NCBI GenBank assembly: GCA_002367105.1 | Contig: DFCS01000020.1 | Span: forward strand, 1 to 64,000 | From: Hungatella sp. UBA3048 | GTDB taxonomy: Bacteria > Bacillota > Clostridia > Lachnospirales > Lachnospiraceae | Direction of reading: 5' to 3' | Length of the DNA stretch: 64,000 nt | Shown: positions 27,196 to 36,407 of the stretch, piece by piece | How the letters are laid out: every line of letters starts with the position of its first letter | Numbering within the stretch: position 1 is the stretch's first letter | Made by a program: the position numbers and the translations under genes | The notes under the pieces: model-generated | Database searches by the model: none | What the model saw: only the letters and a program-made list of their open reading frames with translations | Told to the model about the DNA's origin: nothing

Positions 27196-27247
27196 TTGAC
27201 AAAATGCATGAGGGAAAGTATAATTCATTTGTATTCATAATTGTGAA
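27196..27247 (+). promoter_or_regulatory. Consensus promoter and operator of the POT transporter operon
   Basis: TTGACA (27196-27201), exactly 17 nt, TATAAT (27219-27224): a perfect sigma-A promoter. Nine nt downstream, TTCATAATTGTGAA (27234-27247) shares the half-sites TTCAT/TGAA of the XRE promoter palindrome at 23986 and the same offset from the -10. A strong promoter overlapped downstream by an operator suggests repression relieved by an inducer. Confidence 0.75.
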
Positions 27248-27468
27248 CATCTGTTAAAAATAATGAAAGGAGAAGGGCGTGCTGCTAAATACATGAGACC
27301 ATTGAAAAACTGAACCATGAGTGGTGGGGCACATATTGGAGTTTGTTCAGAAATTTAACGGAGAGGAAGTGGCTTCAGCCATACGATACCGTTGTTCTGA
27401 AATTAAAAAGGCTGTACGAAGTAATGAAAAATAAAACATGTATGGAAGTCATTAGGAGGGTGAACGTG
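27248..27468 (+). other. Long untranslated leader before the POT gene
   Basis: About 220 nt separate the operator from the chosen start. It holds AAAGGAGAAGGGC followed by very short frames (GTG at 27279, ATG at 27294, ATG at 27317) and a 37-codon GTG frame at 27321-27434. None is convincing as a gene. A transcript leader with regulatory mini-frames is possible, but there is no clear structure to support it. Confidence 0.3.
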
Positions 27469-28977
27469 ATGTTAAATGAAAATGATGCAGTTTTGAAAAA
27501 ACAGACCGCATTTTTGGGTCAGCCAAAGGGAGTAGGCACCTTAAGTTTTATGCAGCTTTGTAACTCTTTTGCAAGCTATGGCATGAGTGCCGTATTGATC
27601 TATTATTTATATGCCAATGCCCCGGAAGGTCTTGGATTCAGCAAACAGATTGCTGCACAGCTGCTGTCTTTGTATTCCGGAGCCATTGCATTGACTGCAA
27701 TTGTGGGAAGTTATGTATGTGACCGTATTTTAGGATGCCGCAAATCATTGTTCGTTGCCAGGACATTTAACCTGATTGGTTTTATTTGCCTGTCATTGCC
27801 GCTGGGTGTGGCCGGGTATGCGATTGCAATGGCTTGTCTTGCCATCGGGCCGATGTTTGGTGGAAGATGTCTTGATGCGTTGCTTGGGAAATTCTATGAT
27901 AAGACTGATGGGAGACGCGACAGCGCCTACACCATTACATATGTAATTTCCAATATTGGTGCAGCTGCGCCGGTGCTTTCCGGTGCGATTGCGGCCGCAT
28001 TGGGGTATCATGCATCATTTATTGCATGTGCAATCCTTTCGCTTTTAAGCCTGATTGTTTATGCTTTGACATACAAGCCGTTTTTTGGCAATATTGGTAT
28101 TGAGCCTGATGATCCGCTTCCAGATGATAAAAAGCGTTCCTTTATCATGAAAATGGTAGTGGTTCTGATCATTGTAATAGCAGCACTTGCAGTGCTGTTC
28201 ATATCTGGTGCTTTAAGTATTCCTGCTTTTGCAAATGGAGTAAGTACAGCATCGATTATCATCCCGATAGCATATTTTATATATGTGTATACCAGCCATA
28301 AGACAGAAAAGCATGAGAAGAAAAAGGTGCTTTGTCTGATTCCTCCGTTTTTCTGCAATGCAATTACACTGCTTATCTGGACTCAGACTATCTCCATCCT
28401 TGCAATCTTTTATGAGGAGAAAGTAAATCGTGTGATTTTTGGTACAGAAATATCAGCTGCCTCTTTCCAGACGGTGCCAGCTATATTTGCGATTATCATT
28501 GGCAGCATACTGACAATGTTATGGACAAAATTGGGAAAGAAACAGCCTTACGGGACTACAAAGATGGGAATTGGAACGATGTTATGGGGTGCAGGTGCAT
28601 TAATTATTGCATTTTTATATGTGGCATTTCCAGGTGATATCAAAATTAACGCACTTTGGATCCTGCTGTTCTATGCAGTGCTGATGCTTGGGGAAGGCTT
28701 CACATGTCCCGTAGGTTATTCCATTACAGCCGTAGCGGCACCAAAAGCATTTTTGACCCAGATGATGACAGTGTGGGGCATGTCCATGTCAACCGGAGCA
28801 GCACTAAACACACTGATTGTAAACTTTTACAAAGAAGGTAATGAGATTCCGTTTTTCCTTGCCATAGGCGGTACGGTATGTGCTATTGGTTTAATCGTTG
28901 CACTCTTTGGAAAAAAACTGGCGCAGGGAATGAGCCTGAATCAATTGGAAGATAAAGAAGACGGGGTGCAGGGATAA
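27469..28977 (+). CDS. POT/PTR2-family proton-coupled oligopeptide transporter
   Basis: A 502-residue multi-spanning protein. The start at 27469 has AGGAGG 9 nt upstream; the frame is open further left but without a ribosome site. The N-terminal POT signature is recognisable (FMQLCNSFASYGMSAVLIYY, then GSYVCDRILGCRKS), with about 12-14 hydrophobic segments. POT carriers import di- and tripeptides with protons. The consensus promoter carries the putative XRE operator, and the following genes are peptidases, so it probably feeds peptides to the block, perhaps Pro- or Hyp-rich ones. Confidence 0.88.
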   Translation: MLNENDAVLKKQTAFLGQPKGVGTLSFMQLCNSFASYGMSAVLIYYLYANAPEGLGFSKQIAAQLLSLYSGAIALTAIVGSYVCDRILGCRKSLFVARTFNLIGFICLSLPLGVAGYAIAMACLAIGPMFGGRCLDALLGKFYDKTDGRRDSAYTITYVISNIGAAAPVLSGAIAAALGYHASFIACAILSLLSLIVYALTYKPFFGNIGIEPDDPLPDDKKRSFIMKMVVVLIIVIAALAVLFISGALSIPAFANGVSTASIIIPIAYFIYVYTSHKTEKHEKKKVLCLIPPFFCNAITLLIWTQTISILAIFYEEKVNRVIFGTEISAASFQTVPAIFAIIIGSILTMLWTKLGKKQPYGTTKMGIGTMLWGAGALIIAFLYVAFPGDIKINALWILLFYAVLMLGEGFTCPVGYSITAVAAPKAFLTQMMTVWGMSMSTGAALNTLIVNFYKEGNEIPFFLAIGGTVCAIGLIVALFGKKLAQGMSLNQLEDKEDGVQG

Positions 28978-29007
28978 CAACAATCATTGGGGAAAGGGTG
29001 AAATATT

Positions 29008-30108
29008 ATGGAGCGGAGTAACACATTTGCAAAAATGCAGCGTGTGATATTGATTGATGACAGGCGGATTGAGTTGTACTGGAATTCTCAGATGCGGCAG
29101 GCTGACAATGAACAGGATTTTGTCGTGAAGTATCGGGGGGAGATACAGGAACTGGTTCATTGGACAAGTGATATGGCGTGGAATTATGGAACAGTATATC
29201 AGAAAGAATCCATGCGGACCACATTGGCTTTGGCTCATCCTGTTGATCCTGCTTGCGCAAAAGAACTGACAGTCCAGGTAGTTGGAAAACTGACGAATCT
29301 GATGGACTGCCCGGTTGATAACGACCGCATTTATCAGGCGGTCTATGAACCTTACTACACTGCTTATGAAAAAGGAAAAGCAGGAATTACCGTTAAGGCG
29401 GGGAAGTGCGTACAGCCAAATACCATAAATCTTGCTCTTTCAATTATTGATTTGATGTTGGAAAAAATCCCGGAAGTAACTGCGGAATTGATCCGCAGAG
29501 AGGCAGAGGTTGCGATCTTTGGTTTAAAGGAAAATGCATATGACATTCCGGAACATCGTATGGGATATTTGTTGGCGATCCGGCATGTGGCAGGATATGG
29601 CGGTGAAATGGAAAACCCCTTATCGTCTATTTCGGAAGCCAATGTTATCCGTCTGAGAAGCGGACGATATGCAACCAGCTACCCCCACGAGATGATACTG
29701 GTTCATGAATTTGGTCATGCTATCCACCTGGTTGGAATCAATGGCCTTAAGGACCGGACATTGGCCGCCGGTATAGAAGGCGCTTACCAGCGAGCCAGGG
29801 ATAAGGGATTATGGCCGGATACGTATGCAATCAGTAACTACGAAGAGTATTTTGCGACTTTAAGTACGATTTGGTTTAATGTAATGCAGGAAGGTGTTGA
29901 TGGACGCTGGGATGGCATCCGCGGGCCGGTAAATACCAGGGAAGAATTGCGGATATATGACACGGATGGTTATGAATTAATGAAAGGCATCTATTCTGAA
30001 AAATCCCTTCCTGAGCCTTGGAATTATAATAAAGATGTATATGGAATTGACGGAAAACCCAAGATCTACGATATTGGCGTTAAGTTTGACTGGGATTTTA
30101 TTAAATAG
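29008..30108 (+). CDS. Unnamed zinc metallopeptidase (HEXXH)
   Basis: A 366-residue protein without a signal peptide. The zinc-binding motif HEFGH lies in EMILVHEFGHAIHLVG. A later block, YAISNYEEYFATLSTIWFN, resembles the third-ligand helix of gluzincins where Glu follows in an EYFA-type motif. An NTREELRIYDTDGYEL tail follows. The layout recalls anthrax-lethal-factor/Pro-Pro-endopeptidase-like zincins, but similarity outside the motifs is not something I can confirm. It sits 30 nt after the peptide transporter and 14 nt before a Xaa-Pro peptidase, so cytosolic breakdown of imported peptides is the likely job. Confidence 0.65.
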   Translation: MERSNTFAKMQRVILIDDRRIELYWNSQMRQADNEQDFVVKYRGEIQELVHWTSDMAWNYGTVYQKESMRTTLALAHPVDPACAKELTVQVVGKLTNLMDCPVDNDRIYQAVYEPYYTAYEKGKAGITVKAGKCVQPNTINLALSIIDLMLEKIPEVTAELIRREAEVAIFGLKENAYDIPEHRMGYLLAIRHVAGYGGEMENPLSSISEANVIRLRSGRYATSYPHEMILVHEFGHAIHLVGINGLKDRTLAAGIEGAYQRARDKGLWPDTYAISNYEEYFATLSTIWFNVMQEGVDGRWDGIRGPVNTREELRIYDTDGYELMKGIYSEKSLPEPWNYNKDVYGIDGKPKIYDIGVKFDWDFIK

Positions 30109-30122
30109 AAAGGAATGAAACA

Positions 30123-31202
30123 ATGAATGAGCGTTTACAGATAGTTTTAGATATCATGAAACAGAATGAACGAGAAGGTCTGGTAATAAGCAAAGGAACA
30201 GATATTAAATACCTGACCGGATTTTCAGGAGAATATGGAACTGCAGTGCTTTTACTGACAGAAAAAGCATGCTATTTTGTAACGGATCCACGCTTTGCAT
30301 TTCAGGCAGAGCAAGAAACCGAAGGACTGGAGGTCGTGGTTTATGAGGCTGGCTTAAACTACTTCAAGCAGGTGGGACAGTTGGCGGCAGATTGTCAATT
30401 GGCACATTGTGCATTTTTTGGTTCGGATCTTTCCTACGACGATTATGAGGATATGATGCTCAAGGCACCACAGACAAAATTTATACGGGAAGAATCATAT
30501 GTGGATGACTTACGGGCGATTAAAACGCCGGAGGAGATTGAAATCATCCAGGAAGCCTGCCGTATTTCTGAACGCTCATTTTATGCACTTCTGGATGTTA
30601 TTAAGCCGGGGGTAACAGAGATTGATATTGCCAATGAACTGGAATATCAGTTCCGCAGACGCGGTGGTTCCGGATTTTGCTTTGAGACAATTGTAGCTTC
30701 CGGACCATATAACGGGGCCAACTGCCATGCAACCGCATCAGATCGAAAAATTGAAACAGGAGATTTTGTGACCATTGACTTTGGAACCTATTACCATGGG
30801 TATTGTTCCGACATTACACGTACGGTTGCAGTGGGTAAGGCGAAAAATCCGGAACTTTATAAGATGTTTGATGCTGTAAGGCGGGCAAAGGATGCAGGGG
30901 AAAAGTGTTTGAAGCCTGGCTTAGCCATGAGTGAATTACATCGTAACATATTTGGTGTAGTAGAGGCTGCCGGTTATAAGATTCCTCATGGACCTGGCCA
31001 CAGTTTTGGGCTGGAAGTTCATGAAGCTCCCTACATTACGAGTAAAAGTACATATCATCTGAAGCCGGGCATCATCCATACAATTGAGCCGGGAATTTAT
31101 ATTCCGGGAACTGGCGGGGTTCGCCAGGAGGATGATTATCTGATTACGGAAGACGGGTATCAGAGGCTGACGAATATTACGGATGCGCTGATAACTTTAT
31201 AA
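30123..31202 (+). CDS. M24-family Xaa-Pro aminopeptidase/prolidase
   Basis: A 359-residue pita-bread metalloenzyme. The N-terminal creatinase-like domain covers about 1-125. The catalytic domain keeps the five metal ligands: Asp in TIDFGTYYHG and CSDITRT, His in GPGHSFGLEVHEAP, Glu in TIEPGIYIPG and Glu in GVRQEDDYLIT. The enzyme cleaves the bond before proline (Xaa-Pro), consistent with a block handling Pro/Hyp-rich peptides. AAAGGA precedes the start. It is the last gene of the POT operon, before a bidirectional terminator. Confidence 0.92.
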   Translation: MNERLQIVLDIMKQNEREGLVISKGTDIKYLTGFSGEYGTAVLLLTEKACYFVTDPRFAFQAEQETEGLEVVVYEAGLNYFKQVGQLAADCQLAHCAFFGSDLSYDDYEDMMLKAPQTKFIREESYVDDLRAIKTPEEIEIIQEACRISERSFYALLDVIKPGVTEIDIANELEYQFRRRGGSGFCFETIVASGPYNGANCHATASDRKIETGDFVTIDFGTYYHGYCSDITRTVAVGKAKNPELYKMFDAVRRAKDAGEKCLKPGLAMSELHRNIFGVVEAAGYKIPHGPGHSFGLEVHEAPYITSKSTYHLKPGIIHTIEPGIYIPGTGGVRQEDDYLITEDGYQRLTNITDALITL

Positions 31203-31295
31203 ATTAGGGTGTGGCGCAGACAAGGTCTGATTGCAGGCATTATGATAATGGAAACCCAAAGCAAAGACATGCAGATATTTTGCCTACAATGTGAT

Positions 31296-31340
31296 AAAGC
31301 GGGTATTTCGGTATATATGACCGAGGATACCCGCTTTTTT
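31296..31340. terminator. Bidirectional terminator between prolidase and AraC genes
   Basis: Arms AAAGCGGGTAT and ATACCCGCTTT, with an inner TCGGT/ACCGA pairing and a T run on the plus side; the minus side also ends in T-rich sequence. The two flanking genes converge on it. Confidence 0.85.
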
Positions 31341-31346
31341 AATAAA

Positions 31347-33635
31347 TTATTTTGCTGAGCGATATTGGCCTGGTGTTTTTCCCTTCTGCTTTTTAAATAC
31401 CCGGATAAAATTTTGCTGCGAATTGAATCCTGTTGCTATGGCAATTTCACCAATGGTATCGGTGCCGGAGTCAAGCAGTATTGCTGCCTGATCAATGCGG
31501 TGGTGGTTTAAGTATTCTACGAAATTGATTCCAAAGCTCTCTTTAAATAACTTGCTTAAATAACTGGTTGTAGTACCGCATTCCTCTGCCAGCAGATTAA
31601 GGGATAGATCTGGATCGATATAATGCTCTTCGATCAATCGTTTCACCTTGATCAAATATTTATGCTGTTGCTTTTGATATTTGTTAAGGAGGAGTTGGAT
31701 AGCGGCAATGCAGAATCGCTCCATATACTTCTTTACTGATTCAGGTGTTATTTCTTCATCTGTCTGATACGGGTACGCTTCAAAAATAAAGGCGTATTCT
31801 TTCTGGTTTGTTTCTGTAATATGATACGTTGTGAGAGCATTTAAAAATGCTTGATGATAGCTGGCAAAAGCACTATATATTTCATCGTTTGTTTGCCCCT
31901 GGCAGATGAGACTGCATAGATGCAATGACTTCTGCAGAGCCAATTCATCATTTCCAACCATCAGATATCCCACGATAGCTGAAAGCTGTACCTGGAAATA
32001 GCTATAGTTTAAGGTTACTGAATCATCAAAATCATCTAAGCTGTATTCCTGTTTGTTTTTAACCGTATATTTTTTCTGTGTAAGCCGCTTTAACGTCTCC
32101 ATATATGAGACTGAGATATGTTGAAGGGAATTACATTTGGGCCCAACCTCCAGCCAAGCCTGGCCTTGTATATCGGTAAGTTCATAAAAAAATTGTTCCA
32201 ATTTGATTTCCAGGTTTGTAATTTGATATTTGTTTGCATACGGGTTGTATTGGAGGATAAATACATAGAGACTTTTATCTACTGCCTGTAAAATATAATT
32301 GCATAAAGTGTCTTTGTAGTCATTTAATAACCGGGAAAGGTGCTCCAATATTTGGTTCCGTCTTGAAACGTCCAGCGTATCATTTGCTGTCAGAGCTATA
32401 ATGCCAAAGGTTCCATAAGGTTTAATGGGGCTTTCTAAATTAGTAAGCATTGTTTCTATGTATTCTGGTTCCAATGGTTTGCCATTTAGTAACTCAAAAT
32501 AAAATTCTTTGGAGATTTGTGGAATCATACTGCCTAAGATTTGATCCAATTCTTCCCTCTTTTGTGACATGCTGAAAAAACGATTCATTAAAAAATTCCA
32601 TTCATTTGTGACAAAATCATGTTCTGTACTATCAGTAGAAACCATTTTTGTCAGCTTCAAAATAGGAAAATAACTTAGCTGGAGAATACAGTATGTAAGA
32701 ATGATACTAAGCACCAGTATTAATATTAAAAAAGGAAACGTATTTCTCATTGTATCGCCAAAGCCTGGGGAAAAGTATGCGTCATCAACCGCCAGAACCA
32801 GGTTGACATGTGATTGCTCAGATGGATATAGAAAGTAATGATATCCTTCAATTTGTCTGGTATTTGCATGATCCATATCTGTTTCGGATAATAAGTTGAA
32901 AACATGGTCCGGAAGACTTTGATAATCAATTAAAATTGGGAAGAGCGGGTTCCAGTCATTGTCATAGGCAAGTAAATTGCTGTAAGCGGTTTGACTGGCA
33001 GATAAAGTACTGTCAAAAATCGTGTTGGAATTAAGTTTCATATATAAGGTTCCAAGACTTTTATCTTTATTTAACGGAAAGTCACGGACGAGATAAATTC
33101 TTCCATCGTACAGTTCAATGGAAGTGGTGCGGCCGCTTTTCAATAGTGAGGTGGTATGATAATTACCAATATGATTTTTTATAAGGTTCATTTCTGAAAA
33201 TTGATCTAATGTAGTGGCAGTGTAGGTTGATGTGTGAATTTGGTCTGTTTTGCGTATATGCAGATAGATTGCTTCGATCGCTTCATTTTCCTGACAATAG
33301 CTGTTTAAAACAGACAGAACTTGATAGTTAGCGGCATGATCCTGAGTTTTAGGATTAACTACAGCATTGATAATCTCTGAATCATAAGTTATGTGTGTGA
33401 GAGAATCGTGATATCCGGATAGAAGCGTATCAAGAGTCTGCGAAGATACTTTTACCATATTTGAATAGGTTAAATTATTTTTTTGCATAATGGAGTTAGT
33501 CGTTTGATGATTCACGACTAAGCAAGTAACCACCATTAAAATGATACTAAAGCCCAATAGTACAGTGAAGAGCTGCGGAAGCAATTTTTTGTTTTTTAGT
33601 TTATTGAAAGCTGTTTCCTGATTCATGTATTCCAC
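31347..33635 (-). CDS. Membrane-linked AraC-family sensor-regulator (YesN-like)
   Basis: A 762-residue one-component system. A membrane helix at about residues 20-44 and a second near 300-322 bound an extracellular, Cache-like sensor of about 250 residues. A cytoplasmic linker follows, then an AraC HTH pair at the C-terminus (LSLNLLAEECGTTTSYLSKL; IGEIAIATGFNSQQNFIRVF ending GQYRSAK). Such proteins in Clostridia sense extracellular sugars or peptides and activate a divergent importer. Here the divergent unit is the ABC importer and catabolic genes from 33859. The 220-nt gap between them is T/A-rich and should hold both promoters, but I found no consensus. Confidence 0.88.
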   Translation of the reverse strand: MEYMNQETAFNKLKNKKLLPQLFTVLLGFSIILMVVTCLVVNHQTTNSIMQKNNLTYSNMVKVSSQTLDTLLSGYHDSLTHITYDSEIINAVVNPKTQDHAANYQVLSVLNSYCQENEAIEAIYLHIRKTDQIHTSTYTATTLDQFSEMNLIKNHIGNYHTTSLLKSGRTTSIELYDGRIYLVRDFPLNKDKSLGTLYMKLNSNTIFDSTLSASQTAYSNLLAYDNDWNPLFPILIDYQSLPDHVFNLLSETDMDHANTRQIEGYHYFLYPSEQSHVNLVLAVDDAYFSPGFGDTMRNTFPFLILILVLSIILTYCILQLSYFPILKLTKMVSTDSTEHDFVTNEWNFLMNRFFSMSQKREELDQILGSMIPQISKEFYFELLNGKPLEPEYIETMLTNLESPIKPYGTFGIIALTANDTLDVSRRNQILEHLSRLLNDYKDTLCNYILQAVDKSLYVFILQYNPYANKYQITNLEIKLEQFFYELTDIQGQAWLEVGPKCNSLQHISVSYMETLKRLTQKKYTVKNKQEYSLDDFDDSVTLNYSYFQVQLSAIVGYLMVGNDELALQKSLHLCSLICQGQTNDEIYSAFASYHQAFLNALTTYHITETNQKEYAFIFEAYPYQTDEEITPESVKKYMERFCIAAIQLLLNKYQKQQHKYLIKVKRLIEEHYIDPDLSLNLLAEECGTTTSYLSKLFKESFGINFVEYLNHHRIDQAAILLDSGTDTIGEIAIATGFNSQQNFIRVFKKQKGKTPGQYRSAK

Positions 33636-33858
33636 CTCCTGTTATTAGTATAACCAATAAGATTTCTCATCACAAGTACAACGTTTTAACAATAATTATC
33701 TTTTTAACAATTTTTATTTACTAAGGTAAAAATTGAACAAAAAGAGAAGAATGGCTTATTTACAGGGCCATATTGATGAAATATACTCAACATACAAGAC
33801 AAGCTTGTTTATGAGTAACAAATTATGTGTATTGAGGAAAAAGAGAGGAATGTATTTT

Positions 33859-35442
33859 ATGAGAAAAAACAAAAAACTATTATCCTGTTTATTAGCAGCA
33901 GTAATCAGTGCATCAGCACTTGCAGGCTGCGGGGGGAGCGCCAGCAGTACTGGAGCCGGAGGTTCAGGAGGAGAAACATCTTCCAATACAAATAATGGAA
34001 AGGGTGAAAATGTTGTAACCTTTTCAATGTCAGAAGATGTGTATACCTGGGATACCATGGGACAGCCCGTAGTGCCATTCTACAGCATCCAGTTATTGAT
34101 TTATGATATGTTGGTAAGAACAGATCATGCCGGCAGCTATGAGCCTGGACTGGCGACTGAATGGAGTGTGTCGGATGACGGACTTGACTGGACCTTTAAA
34201 TTAAGAGAAGGTGTCAAATTTCACAATGGCGAAGAATTTAATGCAGAGTGTGTGAAAGCTACACTGGAGCGTGGAGCTTTTGATTCCACACTGAATATGA
34301 ATTTCCTCTGGTCTGATATTGAAGAAGTGGAAGTGGCAGATGAGTATACCGCAATTGTACATTGTAAAAAACCGATTGGTGACATGCTCAATCAGCTGAC
34401 TTATATGCCGATGCTGCCGGCGAAAGCATTGGCAGAGCAGGGCGAAGAGCTGTTTAAGACCAATCCGGGAACCGGAGCATGGAAATTTGTAAGCTGGGAT
34501 CCGGGCAACGAGGCTGTGTTTATAAGAAATGATGAGTATTGGGACTGGGGTGATAACAAATCAAATGTTGATAAGATTATCTACAAACCAATCTCTGAGG
34601 ATACCACCCGTGTGTCCAGTATGAGAACCGGTGAATTTGATCTGATTTCCAATATTCCCCCGGATCAGGTGGATGTACTTTCTGGCAGTGAAGGCGTTGT
34701 GGTCGATTCACAGCCTGGGACCACCATTTCCTGGATGGCGCTTCAGAGCGGAAGCGGAAAGCCGTTTTCCGATAAAAATGTACGTCTGGCACTGACTCAT
34801 TCCATTGACAGACAGTTGATCGTGGAGAGCATTCTTGGTTCCGGTTCACCGGCTTACTGGCCTGTTATGGAGGGGGTAACCGGTTATGACAAGGAACTGG
34901 AAGCAAAGTACAATCAGTATGATCCGGAACTGGCAAAAAAGCTTTTGGCTGACAGCAGTTATAATGGCGAAGAAATCTACTTTATGGCAATTGACGGAAA
35001 GGTACCGAGGACAAAAGAGGTACTTCAGGCAGTTATGTCCATGATGACGGAAGCAGGATTTAATGTAAAGCTGGAGATTATGGAGGGTGCTACTTTTGTT
35101 ACCAAACGTTCCGCTGGAGATTATGATATTGCTTTTTCCAACGTGTTTTACAACAACGGTTCCCCATGGCGCCATATGATTACCCATTGGCTGTCTGACT
35201 CCTGTAATACGGAGATGGAGAATCCAGAAGTGACCGCACTGCTCACAGATGCAAAGGAAACCATCGATTTGACTAAGCAGAATGAATTGCTGAAGAAAGC
35301 ATTTACTCTGATGATGGAAGACGGCGGCAGGATATGCTACTTTATTAACCTGGATACCATCAACGCTTATTCTGATAAATTGAATGGGGTGAATACGTAT
35401 AACGATACTATTATTGATTTGTCCCGAGTTTCGAAAAATTAA
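33859..35442 (+). CDS. Dpp/Opp-type ABC substrate-binding lipoprotein
   Basis: A 527-residue family-5 extracellular solute-binding protein. The start at 33859 has GAGAGGA upstream and gives a lipoprotein signal peptide ending in the lipobox LAGC. A Ser/Gly linker follows, then the SBP_bac_5 fold (WSVSDDGLDWTFKLREGVKF, FHNGEEFNAECVKATLERG, FSDKNVRLALTHSIDRQLIV). The longer frame from 33733 is non-coding leader. Family-5 proteins bind peptides but also oligosaccharides and other solutes; catabolic neighbours here (dehydratase, dehydrogenases) favour a sugar-type ligand. Confidence 0.9.
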   Translation: MRKNKKLLSCLLAAVISASALAGCGGSASSTGAGGSGGETSSNTNNGKGENVVTFSMSEDVYTWDTMGQPVVPFYSIQLLIYDMLVRTDHAGSYEPGLATEWSVSDDGLDWTFKLREGVKFHNGEEFNAECVKATLERGAFDSTLNMNFLWSDIEEVEVADEYTAIVHCKKPIGDMLNQLTYMPMLPAKALAEQGEELFKTNPGTGAWKFVSWDPGNEAVFIRNDEYWDWGDNKSNVDKIIYKPISEDTTRVSSMRTGEFDLISNIPPDQVDVLSGSEGVVVDSQPGTTISWMALQSGSGKPFSDKNVRLALTHSIDRQLIVESILGSGSPAYWPVMEGVTGYDKELEAKYNQYDPELAKKLLADSSYNGEEIYFMAIDGKVPRTKEVLQAVMSMMTEAGFNVKLEIMEGATFVTKRSAGDYDIAFSNVFYNNGSPWRHMITHWLSDSCNTEMENPEVTALLTDAKETIDLTKQNELLKKAFTLMMEDGGRICYFINLDTINAYSDKLNGVNTYNDTIIDLSRVSKN

Positions 35443-35466
35443 CACTATCTACGAGGAGGGATTGGA

Positions 35467-36396
35467 ATGCAGAACTTTATGCGGTTTATGGCAAAGAGAT
35501 TGTTGTCCGCCATCATTGTGCTTTTCGGTGTCTCCGTCGTAGCTTTTACGTTGATGCGTCTGGCCCCTGGCAATCCGGCAGCTCTCATGCTGGCGGATAA
35601 TGCCACACCGGAGCAGATCGCAGCGGTAGAGGTTAAGATGGGGTTAGACAAACCGTTGATCCAACAATATTTGATATACATATCGGGCGTTCTGAGAGGA
35701 AATTTAGGCACCTCTATTTTTTTTAACCGGTCTTGCAGTGAATTGATTTTCGGGCGTCTGCCGGCTACCGGAATTTTGACATTTTCAGCAGTGCTGGTTT
35801 CGATTTTAGTCAGCTTTCCGATGGGAATTATTTCCGGAATTAAAAAAGGATCGGCCGTAGATTTTGGCTCTATGGTCTTTGCTCTTCTTGGAATGTCCAT
35901 GTCACAGGTATGGCTGGGACTGTTGTTTATTCTCTTTTTTGGAGTTTACCTGGGGGCGCTGCCGACACAGGGGTATGGTTCCTTCCGCAATTTGATTTTA
36001 CCGGCACTGACCCTTGGGCTGCCGCTGGCTGCGCTGGTGACACGAATGCTGCGTTCCGGTATGTATGAGGTTCTGCAGGAGGATTATATTACCGCTACGA
36101 AAGCGCGTGGAATCAGCAACTGGAAAGTATATACCAAATATGCGCTTAAGAATGCATTGTTGCCGACGATCACGATTATCGGTATGCAGATTGGCCAGCT
36201 TCTGGCCGGAGCGATTATCGTGGAGCAGGTGTTTGGCTGGCCAGGACTTGGAAGTTTGACTGTTAAGGCAATCAATATGCGGGATTTTCCGCTGATTCAG
36301 TCGATTCTCCTGGTTTCCGCAGCATTATTTGTGGCAATTAACATTCTGGTAGACATCATCTACGTGATGGTCGATCCCCGGATGAGTCTGGATTAG
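35467..36396 (+). CDS. ABC importer permease, DppB/OppB type
   Basis: A 309-residue inner-membrane permease with six predicted helices, the N-terminal DppB pattern (LLSAIIVLFGVSVVAFTLMR, LAPGNPAALML) and the EAA loop (ARGISNWKVYTKYALKNALL) that contacts the ATPases. AGGAGGG precedes the start. Together with the DppC-type permease encoded 12 nt downstream it forms the channel. Confidence 0.93.
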   Translation: MQNFMRFMAKRLLSAIIVLFGVSVVAFTLMRLAPGNPAALMLADNATPEQIAAVEVKMGLDKPLIQQYLIYISGVLRGNLGTSIFFNRSCSELIFGRLPATGILTFSAVLVSILVSFPMGIISGIKKGSAVDFGSMVFALLGMSMSQVWLGLLFILFFGVYLGALPTQGYGSFRNLILPALTLGLPLAALVTRMLRSGMYEVLQEDYITATKARGISNWKVYTKYALKNALLPTITIIGMQIGQLLAGAIIVEQVFGWPGLGSLTVKAINMRDFPLIQSILLVSAALFVAINILVDIIYVMVDPRMSLD

Positions 36397-36407
36397 GAGG
36401 GGGATCG

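Noticed and set aside
33733..33858. An N-terminal extension of the ABC binding protein
   Set aside because: Starting at 33859 gives a ribosome site and a proper lipoprotein signal peptide; the extension would bury it.
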